Counted from the stretch's first letter, positions 44,485 through 53,337 are shown. The stretch: DNA of 54,485 bases from an uncultured Lachnospiraceae bacterium (GCA_944380095.1 CALWGP010000003.1:1-54485); one strand, 5' to 3'. The notes: generated by a model from the letters alone, not told the origin. Numbers and translations: made by a program.

Positions 44485-45513
44485 ATGCGTCAGATTACCA
44501 TCCGCAGCAACGAAGCCGGCCAGCGGCTGGACAAGTTTCTGCAGAAATATATGAAGGAAGCCCCGGCGTCCTTTTTCTATAAAATGATGCGTAAAAAAAA
44601 CATCCTGCTTAACGGCAAAAAGTGCGCCGGAAGCGAAAAGCTTGTGCAGGGAGATTGCATCCGGCTGTATCTGGCGCAGGAAACGCTGGAAAAGTTCGGC
44701 GCCCCGGCAGCGGGGAAAACGGATCTGTCCCCTTATGAAAAAGCCTATAAGGCCGTCGGGCCCCTTCCCGTTTTATGGGAAAATGAGCATGCGCTGGCAG
44801 TTGACAAGCCCGTCGGGCTTTTAAGCCAGAAAGCCCGTCCCGGGGATCTTTCCCTAAACGAGTGGCTCATCGGCTATCTCCTTCAAAAAGGGGACGTTTT
44901 TGCGGAAGAACTTTCCACCTTCCGTCCCTCCGTCTGCAACCGGCTGGACCGCAATACCAGCGGTATTGTCCTGTGTTCCAAAAGCCTCCTTGGTTCCCAG
45001 GAGCTCACCGAAGCCATCCGGGAAAAGTCGGCCCGGAAATTTTACCGGATGCTGGCAGGCGGACGTCTGGAAAAGGGGGGCGTTTTTGAAGGATGGGAGA
45101 AAAAAGATACTTCCTTAAACCAGGTACGGATCCTGAAAACGCCCCAAAAGGGGGCCCAGAGAATCCGGACACGGATCCGTCCCCTGGTTACCGGGAATCT
45201 GCCGGGAGTGGGGCCGGTCACTTATGCGGAAGCGGAGCTGTTTACCGGGAAAACCCATCAGATCCGCGCTTCTTTGGCCGCCATGGGACATCCTTTGCTG
45301 GGAGACGCCAAATACGGCGGGATACGGACGGAGGTCCTGGAAGGATACGGCGTTTTGGGACAGATGCTGCACGCTTGCCGGGTGGAATTTGACGACAGCC
45401 TGCACCCGGACCGGGCAGGGGTTTGCGGACTGACGCTGACGGCCCCGCTGCCGCAGCCTTTTGAACGGATCCTTGCGGCATTGAAAGACAAAAAAGACAT
45501 CGAGGTAAACTGA
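44485..45513 (+). CDS. RluA-family pseudouridine synthase
   Basis: The 342-residue protein has an S4 domain (GQRLDKFLQKYMKEAP) and the RluA catalytic block CNRLDRNTSGIVLCSKS with the active Asp, followed by ARKFYRMLAGG. It ends in TGKTHQIRASLAAMGHPLLGD. It modifies uridines in 23S rRNA or tRNA; whether it is RluC- or RluD-like is not resolved. The start at ATG 44485 follows ACGGAGGAAGG. Confidence 0.9.
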   Translation: MRQITIRSNEAGQRLDKFLQKYMKEAPASFFYKMMRKKNILLNGKKCAGSEKLVQGDCIRLYLAQETLEKFGAPAAGKTDLSPYEKAYKAVGPLPVLWENEHALAVDKPVGLLSQKARPGDLSLNEWLIGYLLQKGDVFAEELSTFRPSVCNRLDRNTSGIVLCSKSLLGSQELTEAIREKSARKFYRMLAGGRLEKGGVFEGWEKKDTSLNQVRILKTPQKGAQRIRTRIRPLVTGNLPGVGPVTYAEAELFTGKTHQIRASLAAMGHPLLGDAKYGGIRTEVLEGYGVLGQMLHACRVEFDDSLHPDRAGVCGLTLTAPLPQPFERILAALKDKKDIEVN

Positions 45514-45515
45514 CC

Positions 45516-46055
45516 ATGGCGACCTGGAGTTCCAGAGGCCTCCGGGGTTCCACCCTGGAGGATTTGATCAACCACACCAATGAAAAATACCGGGAACACA
45601 AACTGGCCCTGATCCAGAAAATTCCAACCCCCATTACGCCGGTGCAGATCGATAAGGAAAGCCGTCATATTACGCTGGCCTATTTTGACCAGAAAAGTAC
45701 GGTGGACTATATCGGGGCAGTGCAGGGGATCCCCGTCTGCTTTGACGCCAAGGAATGCGCCCAGGATACCTTCAGCCTGCAGAACATCCATGCCCACCAG
45801 GTGGAGTTTATGGAAAGTTTTGAGCAGCAAAAGGGAATTGCGTTTTTCCTTCTCTATTACACCCACCGGGATCTTTTTTATTACCTTCCTTTCGCACGGC
45901 TGAAGCAGTTTTGGGACAGGGCGCAGGCGGGAGGGCGCAAAAGCTTCCGCTTTGACGAGCTTTCCCCGGAATTTTTCCTGCCCAGGAAGCAGGGGGTCTA
46001 TGTGCCCTATCTGGATATGCTGCAAAAGGATCTGAAACAGCGGGAAGAAACATAA
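45516..46055 (+). CDS. recU: Holliday junction resolvase RecU
   Basis: RecU is the Firmicute resolvase that cuts Holliday junctions and regulates RecA. The 179-residue protein has SRGLRGSTLEDLINHTNEKY at the start, the catalytic STVDYIGAV and FDAKEC, and the C-terminal YYLPFARLKQFW of the family. It lies 2 bp after the RluA-type gene. Together with ruvAB and recG it gives the window a full branch-migration and resolution set. Confidence 0.92.
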   Translation: MATWSSRGLRGSTLEDLINHTNEKYREHKLALIQKIPTPITPVQIDKESRHITLAYFDQKSTVDYIGAVQGIPVCFDAKECAQDTFSLQNIHAHQVEFMESFEQQKGIAFFLLYYTHRDLFYYLPFARLKQFWDRAQAGGRKSFRFDELSPEFFLPRKQGVYVPYLDMLQKDLKQREET

Positions 46056-46079
46056 GGAGCAAAAGAGGAGGAAAACGGC

Positions 46080-46598
46080 ATGGAATCAAAGAAGGGAAGC
46101 CTGACCACCCTGTGCCATCTGGAACAGGACGGGAAGTGGCTGATGATGCACCGGATCAAAAAAGAGCACGATGTGAACCGGGACAAATGGATCGGCGTAG
46201 GGGGACATGCAGAGGCCTATGAGAGCCCGGAGGACTGCCTTTTGCGGGAGGTGGAGGAAGAAACCGGCCTGCGGCTGACTTCATACCGTTTCCGGGGGCT
46301 TGTGACCTTTGTCCTGCTGGGGGAGGAAACCCAGTATATGTGCCTGTATACGGCTGACCGGTGGGAAGGGAAAATGGCGGAAACCTGCCGGGAAGGGGTG
46401 CTGGAATGGGTGGAAAAAGAAAGGGTGCCTTCCCTGAACCTGTGGGTGGGGGATCTGGTCTTTTTCCGGCTGCTGCAGCTGGATTACCCGTTCTTTTCCC
46501 TGAAGCTGACCTATGACAAAGATGAGCTGGCAGAATGCGTCCTGGACGGCCGTCCTCTGGACGTTGGACGGTTCCTGAAAGGGGAGGAGTCATTTTGA
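46080..46598 (+). CDS. Nudix hydrolase (8-oxo-dGTP diphosphatase-like)
   Basis: The 172-residue enzyme has the complete Nudix box GHAEAYESPEDCLLREVEEE (about 42-61) and an N-terminal TTLCHLEQDGKWLMMHR, typical of the 8-oxo-dGTP-type clostridial branch. The C-terminal part carries WVEKERVPSLNLW and a short extension. It is followed by a Nudix–GNAT fusion whose TTG start overlaps its stop. Confidence 0.87.
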   Translation: MESKKGSLTTLCHLEQDGKWLMMHRIKKEHDVNRDKWIGVGGHAEAYESPEDCLLREVEEETGLRLTSYRFRGLVTFVLLGEETQYMCLYTADRWEGKMAETCREGVLEWVEKERVPSLNLWVGDLVFFRLLQLDYPFFSLKLTYDKDELAECVLDGRPLDVGRFLKGEESF

Positions 46599-47713
46599 GC
46601 GCGGCAGAGTATCTGGATATCGTGGACGAATCCGGCGAACCCGTAGGAAGGACAAAGGAGCGCAGCCTGGTGCACAAAGACGGGGACCTGCACCGGACTT
46701 CCCACGTATGGATCGCCCGCAGGAAGAAAGGGCGCCTGCAGCTGCTTTTGCAGAAGCGCAGTCAAAACAAGGATTCCCATCCGGGCTGTTATGACATTTC
46801 CAGCGCCGGACATATTCCCGCAGGGGCAGGATACGTGGACAGTGCCCTGCGGGAACTGAAAGAAGAGCTGGGGGTGGAGGCAAAAGCCGAAGAACTGGAA
46901 TGCTGCGGCGTCCGCAGGATCCGCTGGGAGGGCCGGTTTTACGGGAAGCCTTTTTTGGACAACCAGGTCAGCCGGGTATACGTGCTGTGGAGAAATCTGG
47001 AACTTTCCCAATTTTGCCTGCAGGCCAGCGAGATCGAAGAAGTACGCTGGGCGGATCTGGAAACCCTTTTGGAAGAGGTGGAAGGAAATGCGATTCCCCA
47101 CTGTATTTTTCCAAAGGAGCTTTCCCTGGTGAAAAAAAAGCTGGAAGAAGAGACGGCTTTTCCCGTCCTGCCCGCAAAAGAAGGGGACCTGGAAAACTTC
47201 CTCCTTCTGGAAAAAACAGCCCTTCAACAGCTCGGCCCCCAAAAAAGGGACTGGTATGTGACGGACGGTCCGGATTTCTTCAGGCGCCATTTAAGCAGGG
47301 AGGGCGCCCTCCTGAAAATCCCCTGCGGAAAGCGGCTGGCCGCCTTTTTGGCCCTGCGCTTTCCGGAAGATGCGCAGGATTCCCTCTTCCCCTACGCCCT
47401 GCAATATGCGAAAGTACCCAAAGAAGACCGGCCGTTTTGCGCCCACATGGAATCCGTGGCCGTTCATCCCGATTTTTACGGCAACGGCCTGATGGAAAAG
47501 CTGCTCCGGGAAGGCGCTGCTTTGGCCGAAAGGAAGGGGATGCGCCATCTGATGGCCACAGTGCATCCGGATAACCGTTTCAGCCGGGAAAACTTTGAAA
47601 AGGCGGGTTTTTTCCCCTTGACGCAGACGCGCAAATACGGCGGGCTGCGCAGGCTGATTTATTACCGGCCCGCCGGCGAACCCGGCAGCTGTCAACAGCC
47701 GCGGAAAGGTTGA
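46595..47713 (+). CDS. Nudix–GNAT fusion protein
   Basis: The 372-residue protein joins a Nudix domain of the isopentenyl-isomerase/YfcD type (about 1-185) and a GNAT acetyltransferase (about 190-360). The Nudix part has EYLDIVDESGEPVGR, then GHIPAGAGYVDSALRELKEE. The GNAT part has VAVHPDFYGNGLMEKLLREG as the acetyl-CoA loop and NFEKAGFFP. TTG 46595 overlaps the previous stop codon, with GGAGGAG just upstream. The two activities together suggest housecleaning or metabolite repair, but substrates are unknown. Confidence 0.82.
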   Translation: MSAAEYLDIVDESGEPVGRTKERSLVHKDGDLHRTSHVWIARRKKGRLQLLLQKRSQNKDSHPGCYDISSAGHIPAGAGYVDSALRELKEELGVEAKAEELECCGVRRIRWEGRFYGKPFLDNQVSRVYVLWRNLELSQFCLQASEIEEVRWADLETLLEEVEGNAIPHCIFPKELSLVKKKLEEETAFPVLPAKEGDLENFLLLEKTALQQLGPQKRDWYVTDGPDFFRRHLSREGALLKIPCGKRLAAFLALRFPEDAQDSLFPYALQYAKVPKEDRPFCAHMESVAVHPDFYGNGLMEKLLREGAALAERKGMRHLMATVHPDNRFSRENFEKAGFFPLTQTRKYGGLRRLIYYRPAGEPGSCQQPRKG

Positions 47714-47738
47714 CAGAACGGGTGGAATCGTGTATACT
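47710..47738 (+). promoter_or_regulatory. Consensus promoter of the his operon, with overlapping inverted repeat
   Basis: TTGACA (47710-47715), 17 bp, TATACT (47733-47738). An inverted repeat, CTGTCAAC (47689-47696) and GTTGACAG (47709-47716), covers the -35 box and is a candidate operator. I find no leader peptide or T-box between the promoter and hisZ. Confidence 0.8.
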
Positions 47739-47803
47739 AATCGGGATTTCATATGATAATACGGTAGCACGCTAAAGTGCCTTGCAAAAAAGGGAGGTTC
47801 GCT

Positions 47804-49015
47804 GTGACCATGGACAAATCTTTGCTTCATACGCCGGAAGGGGTACGGGATATTTATGGAATTGAATATGCCAGGAAATTACTGATCGAACAGCGTCTGC
47901 ATGAAGCAATCCATCTGTACGGATATCAGGATATCCAGACCCCCACATTCGAATTTTTTGATGTTTACAGCCGGGAAATCGGCACGACCCCGTCTTCCCA
48001 GCTGTACAAATTTTTCGATAAGGAAGGCAATACCCTGACCCTGCGGCCGGATTTCACCCCTTCCTGCGCCCGCTGTGCGGCCAAATATTTTATGGACGAG
48101 ACAAAGCCCATCCGCCTGACCTATTCGGGAAGCGCTTTTACCAATACGTCCAACCTGCAGGGAAAACTTAAAGAAGTGACCCAGATGGGCGCGGAGCTGA
48201 TTATGGAGCCTTCGGTGGAAGCTGACGCCGAGATGATCAGCCTGGTCATTGAAGCCCTGCGCAGCTGCGGACTGACCAGTTTCCAGATCGCGGTGGGCGA
48301 GGTGGAATATTTCAAGGGGATCTGTTCCCAGGCCGGGCTGAAGGAGGAGACGGAGCTAAAGCTGAGGGACTATATTAACGCGAAAAACTATTTCGGCGCA
48401 AAGGAACTGCTGGAGGGCAGCAAAGTGCGCCGGGATTACGCGCAGGTGCTGCTTCGTCTGGCGGATACGGTGCTTGGCGCCAGCGACCTGGCGGAAGCCA
48501 GGCAGATGGTGGACAACGAAAGATCCCTTCTGGCCATTGAACGGCTGGAACAGCTGGAACAGGTCTTAAAAAAATACGGGGTGGACAAATACGTTTCCTT
48601 TGACCTGGGCCTTCTGGGAAAATACAATTACTATACCGGGGTGATCTTCAAAGGATATACTTACGGCGTGGGGGACGCGGTGGTAACCGGGGGAAGGTAT
48701 GACCATCTGCTGTCCCATTTCGGGAAAAACGCTCCCGCCATCGGTTTTGTCATTGTGGTGGACGATCTGATGGAGGCTTTGACCCGGCAGGACTTAAAGC
48801 CCCCGGTGCCCAGGGAGGGAGCCCTTATTTTCTATGAAAAAGAAGGGTTTGACGCGGCCCTGGCCAGAGCAAACGAGCTGCGAAACAAAGGCGTTCCGGC
48901 GGAGCTGATGCCCGTGCCGGAAAACAAGAGCGGCTATCATGTCTATGAAAAAGGATGGCACAGCAGCGTTTTTTTGATCCACAGGGACGGAAGCTGCGAA
49001 CGGCTGGACGGATGA
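47804..49015 (+). CDS. hisZ: ATP phosphoribosyltransferase regulatory subunit HisZ
   Basis: HisZ is a paralogue of histidyl-tRNA synthetase that combines with short HisG to form the first enzyme of histidine synthesis. The 403-residue protein has the synthetase-like motifs (TPEGVRDIYG, LRPDFTPSCARCAAKYF, YYTGVIFKGYT and GGRYDHL) but lacks the C-terminal anticodon domain sequence of HisRS. GTG 47804 is six bases after GGGAGG, better placed than ATG 47810. hisG starts 14 bp after the stop. Confidence 0.92.
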   Translation: MTMDKSLLHTPEGVRDIYGIEYARKLLIEQRLHEAIHLYGYQDIQTPTFEFFDVYSREIGTTPSSQLYKFFDKEGNTLTLRPDFTPSCARCAAKYFMDETKPIRLTYSGSAFTNTSNLQGKLKEVTQMGAELIMEPSVEADAEMISLVIEALRSCGLTSFQIAVGEVEYFKGICSQAGLKEETELKLRDYINAKNYFGAKELLEGSKVRRDYAQVLLRLADTVLGASDLAEARQMVDNERSLLAIERLEQLEQVLKKYGVDKYVSFDLGLLGKYNYYTGVIFKGYTYGVGDAVVTGGRYDHLLSHFGKNAPAIGFVIVVDDLMEALTRQDLKPPVPREGALIFYEKEGFDAALARANELRNKGVPAELMPVPENKSGYHVYEKGWHSSVFLIHRDGSCERLDG

Positions 49016-49029
49016 GGAGTGGCGGCAAC

Positions 49030-49677
49030 ATGGAAGAGAAAAGATACCTGACCTTTGCGCTGACGAAGGGAAGGCTGGCAAGCAGGACGCTGGAGCTGCT
49101 GGAGCAGGTGGGAATTACCTGTGAGGAAATGAAGGATAAAAATTCCAGGAAACTGGTCTTTGTCAACGAGGAGCTGAAACTGAAATTTTTCCTCGCCAAA
49201 GGGCCTGACGTACCCACCTATGTGGAATATGGTGCGGCGGACATCGGGGTGACCGGCAAGGACGAGCTTTTGGAAGAGGGCCGCAGGGTCTATGAAGTGC
49301 TGGATCTGGGGTTTGGAAAGTGCAGGATGTGCGTCTGCGGGCCCGCAAAAGCCCGGGAACTGCTCAAACACCACGAAATGATCCGGGTGGCCACCAAATA
49401 TCCGGTGATTGCAAAGGACTATTTTTACAATCAGAAATTTCAGACCGTGGACATCATTAAATTAAACGGTTCCGTGGAACTGGGGCCCATTGTGGGCCTG
49501 TCCGACGTTATCGTGGATATTGTGGAGACGGGCGGCACGCTGCGGGAAAACGGGCTGGAGGTGCTGGAGGAAATCTGCCCCCTTTCCGCCCGGATGATCG
49601 TCAACCAGGTAAGTATGCAGATGGAGACGGAACGGATCAAGGAAATTATTTTGCGGCTGCGTCAGAAGCTGTCGTAA
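49030..49677 (+). CDS. hisG: ATP phosphoribosyltransferase catalytic subunit, short form
   Basis: HisG joins ATP and PRPP to give phosphoribosyl-ATP. At 215 residues it is the short form that lacks the C-terminal regulatory domain and needs HisZ, encoded just upstream. Visible blocks are FALTKGRLASRTLELL at the start, YGAADIGVTGKDELLE, and the PRPP-binding-type DVIVDIVETGGTLRENGL. The next gene, hisD, is separated by the 159-bp hairpin repeat. Confidence 0.94.
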   Translation: MEEKRYLTFALTKGRLASRTLELLEQVGITCEEMKDKNSRKLVFVNEELKLKFFLAKGPDVPTYVEYGAADIGVTGKDELLEEGRRVYEVLDLGFGKCRMCVCGPAKARELLKHHEMIRVATKYPVIAKDYFYNQKFQTVDIIKLNGSVELGPIVGLSDVIVDIVETGGTLRENGLEVLEEICPLSARMIVNQVSMQMETERIKEIILRLRQKLS

Positions 49678-49685
49678 AACGCTTC

Positions 49686-49844
49686 GGCATGGAGGGAAAG
49701 ATTGAAAAATGTGCCCGATGGCCCATTTTTCAATCGACAGTTTTGCGTCGGGGCGCCGCAAAACTGTTATGATCGCAGCCGAAAAATCACATACGCGATT
49801 TTTCGGCGCGGTCGGAGCAAAAAGCGCTCCGACATGGAGGGAAA
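49686..49844 (+). repeat. Modular hairpin leader repeat, long copy (B)
   Basis: The same element as at 12-106, with an extra 64 bp in the middle. It lies between hisG and hisD. Hairpins: GATTGAAAAATG (49700-49711) with CATTTTTCAATC (49724-49735); CAGTTTTGCG (49738-49747) with CGCAAAACTG (49757-49766); GCCGAAAAATC (49778-49788) with GATTTTTCGGC (49797-49807), extendable past a bulge; and GTCGGAGC (49811-49818) with GCTCCGAC (49826-49833). The final GGAGGG is the hisD ribosome site. Confidence 0.85.
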
Positions 49845-49845
49845 A

Positions 49846-51153
49846 ATGAGAATTATCCGGCTGACTAAGGAGAGCAGGAACAATCTTTTGGGGGATTTGC
49901 TGCAGAGAAGTCCCAATTATTACGGGCAGTATGAAAAAACGGTGGCGGATATCGTCGGGCAGGTAAGAAGCAAAGGGGACGAGGCGCTGTTTTCCTATAC
50001 GGAACAGTTTGACGGCTGCCGGCTGACCCCGGAGACGGTGCGCGTGACGCAGGAGGAAATCGAGGAGGCCTGCGCCCAGGCGGATCCCGAATTTTTAAAG
50101 GTGATGGAGGAAAGCGCAAAAAACATCCGGCGTTTCCATGAAAAGCAACTTAGAAACAGCTGGTTTGACGCACGTCCCGACGGGACGATCCTCGGAATGA
50201 GAATCCTGCCCCTGGCTGTGGCGGGGGTCTATGTACCGGGCGGGAAGGCAGCCTATCCGTCCAGCGTGCTGATGAACGTGATCCCGGCGAAAGTGGCGGG
50301 CGTGCCCAAAATCATTATGACCACGCCCCCCGGCCGTGACGGGCGGGTGAACCCGGGAACCCTGGCGGCTGCCAAAGTGGCGGGGGTGGATGAAATCTAC
50401 CGCGTGGGCGGGGCCCAGGCTGTCGCAGCCATGGCTTTTGGAACCGAAAGCATTCCCAGGGTGGACAAGATCACCGGACCCGGCAATATTTTTGTGGCCC
50501 TGGCAAAACGGGCATGCTTCGGTTATGTGAGCATCGATTCCATTGCGGGCCCCAGTGAAATTTTGGTAATCGCGGACGAGACGGCCAATCCCCGCTATGT
50601 GGCGGCGGATCTTTTGTCCCAGGCAGAACATGACGAGCTGGCCAGCGCCATTTTAATCACCACCAGCGAACAGCTGGCCAACGAGGTTTCCAAACAGGTG
50701 GACGGATTTCTGGAAACCCTTTCCCGGCGGGAAATCATCCAAAAATCCCTGGACCGTTACGGCTACATCCTGCTGGCGGATTCGCTGGAAGAGGCGGCCG
50801 AAGCCGCAAACGAGATCGCTTCCGAACATCTGGAAATCCTGACCCAAAATCCCTTTGAGCTGATGACCAAAATCCGGAATGCGGGCGCGATTTTCTTAGG
50901 GGAGCACTCCAGCGAACCTTTGGGGGATTACTTTGCAGGGCCCAACCACGTCCTTCCCACCAACGGTACGGCACGGTTTTTCTCTCCTTTAAACGTGGAT
51001 GATTTTATCAAAAAAACCAGTATTATTTCCTATTCCAGGGACGCGCTGAAAGCAGCGCACGAAAAGATCGAACGCTTCGCCCGTCAGGAAGGGCTTACCG
51101 CCCATGAAAATTCCATCCGGGTTCGGTTTGAGGAAGAAGGGAGGAACGGCTGA
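49846..51153 (+). CDS. hisD: Histidinol dehydrogenase
   Basis: HisD oxidises histidinol to histidine in two NAD-dependent, zinc-assisted steps. The 435-residue protein has GGKAAYPSSVLMNVIPAKVAG, the AGPSEILVIADETANP motif, LLSQAEHDELASAILIT and ASEHLEI with its metal ligand. ATG 49846 follows the last hairpin of the repeat and GGAGGG. The stop overlaps the hisB start by one base (TGATG). Confidence 0.95.
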   Translation: MRIIRLTKESRNNLLGDLLQRSPNYYGQYEKTVADIVGQVRSKGDEALFSYTEQFDGCRLTPETVRVTQEEIEEACAQADPEFLKVMEESAKNIRRFHEKQLRNSWFDARPDGTILGMRILPLAVAGVYVPGGKAAYPSSVLMNVIPAKVAGVPKIIMTTPPGRDGRVNPGTLAAAKVAGVDEIYRVGGAQAVAAMAFGTESIPRVDKITGPGNIFVALAKRACFGYVSIDSIAGPSEILVIADETANPRYVAADLLSQAEHDELASAILITTSEQLANEVSKQVDGFLETLSRREIIQKSLDRYGYILLADSLEEAAEAANEIASEHLEILTQNPFELMTKIRNAGAIFLGEHSSEPLGDYFAGPNHVLPTNGTARFFSPLNVDDFIKKTSIISYSRDALKAAHEKIERFARQEGLTAHENSIRVRFEEEGRNG

Positions 51154-51743
51154 TGAGCGAAAGGATCGGTTCCATCCAAAGAAAGACGAAGGAAACGCAG
51201 ATTGACGTACGGATCGGTCTGGACGGGAAAGGAACGTTCGGGGGACAGACTGGAATCGGATTTTTTGACCACATGCTTTCCGGCTTTGCCCGCCACGGCT
51301 TTTTCGACCTGGAGGTGTCGGTAAAAGGGGATCTGGAGGTGGACGGCCACCATACGGTGGAGGACACCGGTATTGTGCTGGGACAGGCCATTGCGGACGC
51401 TTTGGGGACGAAAGAGGGAATCCGGCGCTACGGACATTTCCTGCTGCCCATGGACGATGCCCTGGTGCTGTGCGCAGTGGACCTGTGCGGCAGGCCCTAC
51501 CTGAATTTCGATTATACCTTCCCCACGGAAAAAATCGGGGATTTGGATACCCAGCTGATCCGGGAATTTTTCTATGCCCTGTCCTGGTCGGCGGGAATGA
51601 ACCTGCATATCAAAGTACTGGACGGGATCAACAGCCATCATGTGGCGGAGGCGGTGTTTAAGGCCTTCGGAAAGGCACTGGATGCAGCCGTGTCCAAAGA
51701 ACCCCGGGTAACGGGGGTATTGTCCACGAAAGGAACGTTATAA
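51153..51743 (+). CDS. hisB: Imidazoleglycerol-phosphate dehydratase
   Basis: HisB removes water from imidazoleglycerol phosphate to give imidazole acetol phosphate. The 196-residue protein is the monofunctional form, without the N-terminal phosphatase. It has the metal-binding [28 protein letters not shown] and [16 protein letters not shown] motifs. The stop is 1 bp before the next ATG. Confidence 0.96.
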   Translation: MSERIGSIQRKTKETQIDVRIGLDGKGTFGGQTGIGFFDHMLSGFARHGFFDLEVSVKGDLEVDGHHTVEDTGIVLGQAIADALGTKEGIRRYGHFLLPMDDALVLCAVDLCGRPYLNFDYTFPTEKIGDLDTQLIREFFYALSWSAGMNLHIKVLDGINSHHVAEAVFKAFGKALDAAVSKEPRVTGVLSTKGTL

Positions 51744-51744
51744 C

Positions 51745-53043
51745 ATGAACCCTGTAAATGCGAAAAAACTGATGCCCTGCCTGTATCTGTATCAGAAACG
51801 TGCGGTGGCGGGCCCCACAGACCGGCGGGAAGTGAGTTTAAACCCGTCAGGACTGGCGGAAAACTACAGTCTTGGCGAATGCGACCGCCTGTATGTGATG
51901 GATCTGTCCGAAACGGACCAGGAGCAGGAAGAGGCCATGGATATCCTGCGGGAAATCTGCGCCGCCGCAGTGGTCCCCGTAGTAGGCGGCGGCCGGATCC
52001 GCCGGATGGAAGACGTGAAAAAACTGCTGTACGCAGGCTGCAGCCAGGCGGTGCTGGATCTGTCGAAGGAAGAACAGGCCGCCGTCCTGGAAGAAGTATC
52101 CCTGAAATTCGGGAAAGAAAAAATCATCGCAGCGGCGGAAGGGCCGGAGCAGATCCTAAAAAAGCAGCAGGAAATCGCTGCTTTTGCATCCGAGGTTTTC
52201 CTCTTTCACGGGGCGGGGGGAAGGGAAGCCTCCCTGGTTTCCCCGGTGCCGGTGACCCCTTTTTTGCCGGAAGTTTCCCTGGACAAGATCATGGAAATGC
52301 TGGCGCTTCCAAACATCGGCGGCCTGTCCGGCCAGGTGGTCACGGAAAACGCGGACAACATTGGAGCGATAAAAAAACTGTGTCTGGAAAACGGGATTTT
52401 TGTGACGCAGTTTAGACCTTTGTATCGGTTTTCCGATTTTAAAACCGGCCCGGACGGCCTGGTCCCCGTGGTGGTGCAGGATGCGAAAACGGACGCGGTG
52501 CTCATGGTGGCCTATATGAATGAAGAGGCCTATGAACGCACCATAGAGGGCGGGAGGATGACCTACTACAGCAGAAGCCGCCGGTCTTTGTGGCTGAAAG
52601 GGGAAACCAGCGGCCACTATCAGTACGTACATTCCCTGACCGCAGACTGCGATATGGATACCATCCTGGCCAGGGTTACCCAGGTGGGGGCGGCCTGCCA
52701 TACCGGTTCCTACAGCTGCTTTTTCAATGAAATTTTAAGCCGCAGCCAGAAAGCGGGGCAGCACAATCCGCTGAAAGTGTTCGAAGAAGTGTTCTCGGTG
52801 ATTGAAGACAGGAAGATCCATCCCAAAGAAGGTTCTTATACCAATTATCTCTTCGAAAAAGGGATCGATAAAATCCTCAAAAAAGTGGGGGAGGAGGCCA
52901 CGGAGATCGTGATTGCGGCCAAAAATCCCAATCCCAACGAGATAAAATACGAGATTGCGGATTTCCTCTATCACATCATGGTGCTTATGGCGGAAAAAGG
53001 AGTTACCTGGGAAGAGATTACGGAAGAACTGGCGAAACGGTAA
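51745..53043 (+). CDS. hisIE: Phosphoribosyl-AMP cyclohydrolase/phosphoribosyl-ATP diphosphatase with N-terminal degenerate HisA/HisF-like barrel
   Basis: The 432-residue protein has three parts. Residues 1-225 look like a HisA/HisF barrel: [11 protein letters not shown] where HisF has ACLDVKDGRVV, and [20 protein letters not shown]. The HisF catalytic Asp11 position is Tyr14 and the Asp130 position is Glu132, so this part is probably inactive. HisI (about 230-335) is intact, with [17 protein letters not shown] and [10 protein letters not shown]. HisE (about 343-432) has [14 protein letters not shown] and [13 protein letters not shown]. HisE and HisI do steps 2 and 3 of histidine synthesis. 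The gene closes the operon; hisH, hisA and hisF are not here. Confidence 0.88.
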   Translation: MNPVNAKKLMPCLYLYQKRAVAGPTDRREVSLNPSGLAENYSLGECDRLYVMDLSETDQEQEEAMDILREICAAAVVPVVGGGRIRRMEDVKKLLYAGCSQAVLDLSKEEQAAVLEEVSLKFGKEKIIAAAEGPEQILKKQQEIAAFASEVFLFHGAGGREASLVSPVPVTPFLPEVSLDKIMEMLALPNIGGLSGQVVTENADNIGAIKKLCLENGIFVTQFRPLYRFSDFKTGPDGLVPVVVQDAKTDAVLMVAYMNEEAYERTIEGGRMTYYSRSRRSLWLKGETSGHYQYVHSLTADCDMDTILARVTQVGAACHTGSYSCFFNEILSRSQKAGQHNPLKVFEEVFSVIEDRKIHPKEGSYTNYLFEKGIDKILKKVGEEATEIVIAAKNPNPNEIKYEIADFLYHIMVLMAEKGVTWEEITEELAKR

Positions 53044-53090
53044 TGGAAAGAAGGATATGTTGTGCAGTTTCCCTTGGGATATCTGCTTTT

Positions 53091-53112
53091 GGGCAGTGCC
53101 GCGGCACTGCCC
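53091..53112. terminator. 22-bp perfect palindrome after the his operon
   Basis: GGGCAGTGCCG (53091-53101) is followed at once by its reverse complement CGGCACTGCCC (53102-53112). It lies 48 bp past the hisIE stop. There is no T-run, so intrinsic termination is uncertain. Confidence 0.45.
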
Positions 53113-53147
53113 ATTGTCGTTTCCGGACAGCAATCGGCGGAAAGCGG

Positions 53148-53182
53148 AATTGATTGACATAAATTTATTATGTCAATCAATT
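53148..53182. repeat. AT-rich palindrome 1
   Basis: AATTGATTGACATAA (53148-53162), 5-nt loop ATTTA, TTATGTCAATCAATT (53168-53182): a perfect 15-bp stem. It is closely related to the palindrome at 53338-53374 (shared ACATAA/TTATGT core and same 5-nt loop spacing). Confidence 0.8.
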
Positions 53183-53337
53183 TGACTACCACAGGCAGGC
53201 CCTGCCACCCATAGGGGATTTTCGAAGGAAGGGTGTCCCCCGTGTTTGACCGCATTGACCCGGATATTTTCTTAAGAAAACAGACACGGCCCGCATTTTT
53301 GTCTTTTCGAAATCATAGGGTATAGAAAGGAATTGCC

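Noticed and set aside
47739..47803. Histidine leader peptide, T-box or attenuator before hisZ
   Set aside because: Only 65 bp lie between the promoter and the start; no run of His codons, no T-box stem set and no terminator are visible.
53242..53325. 27-codon frame starting at GTG between the AT-rich palindromes
   Set aside because: Weak ribosome site and no hydrophobic or family feature; too short to support from sequence alone.
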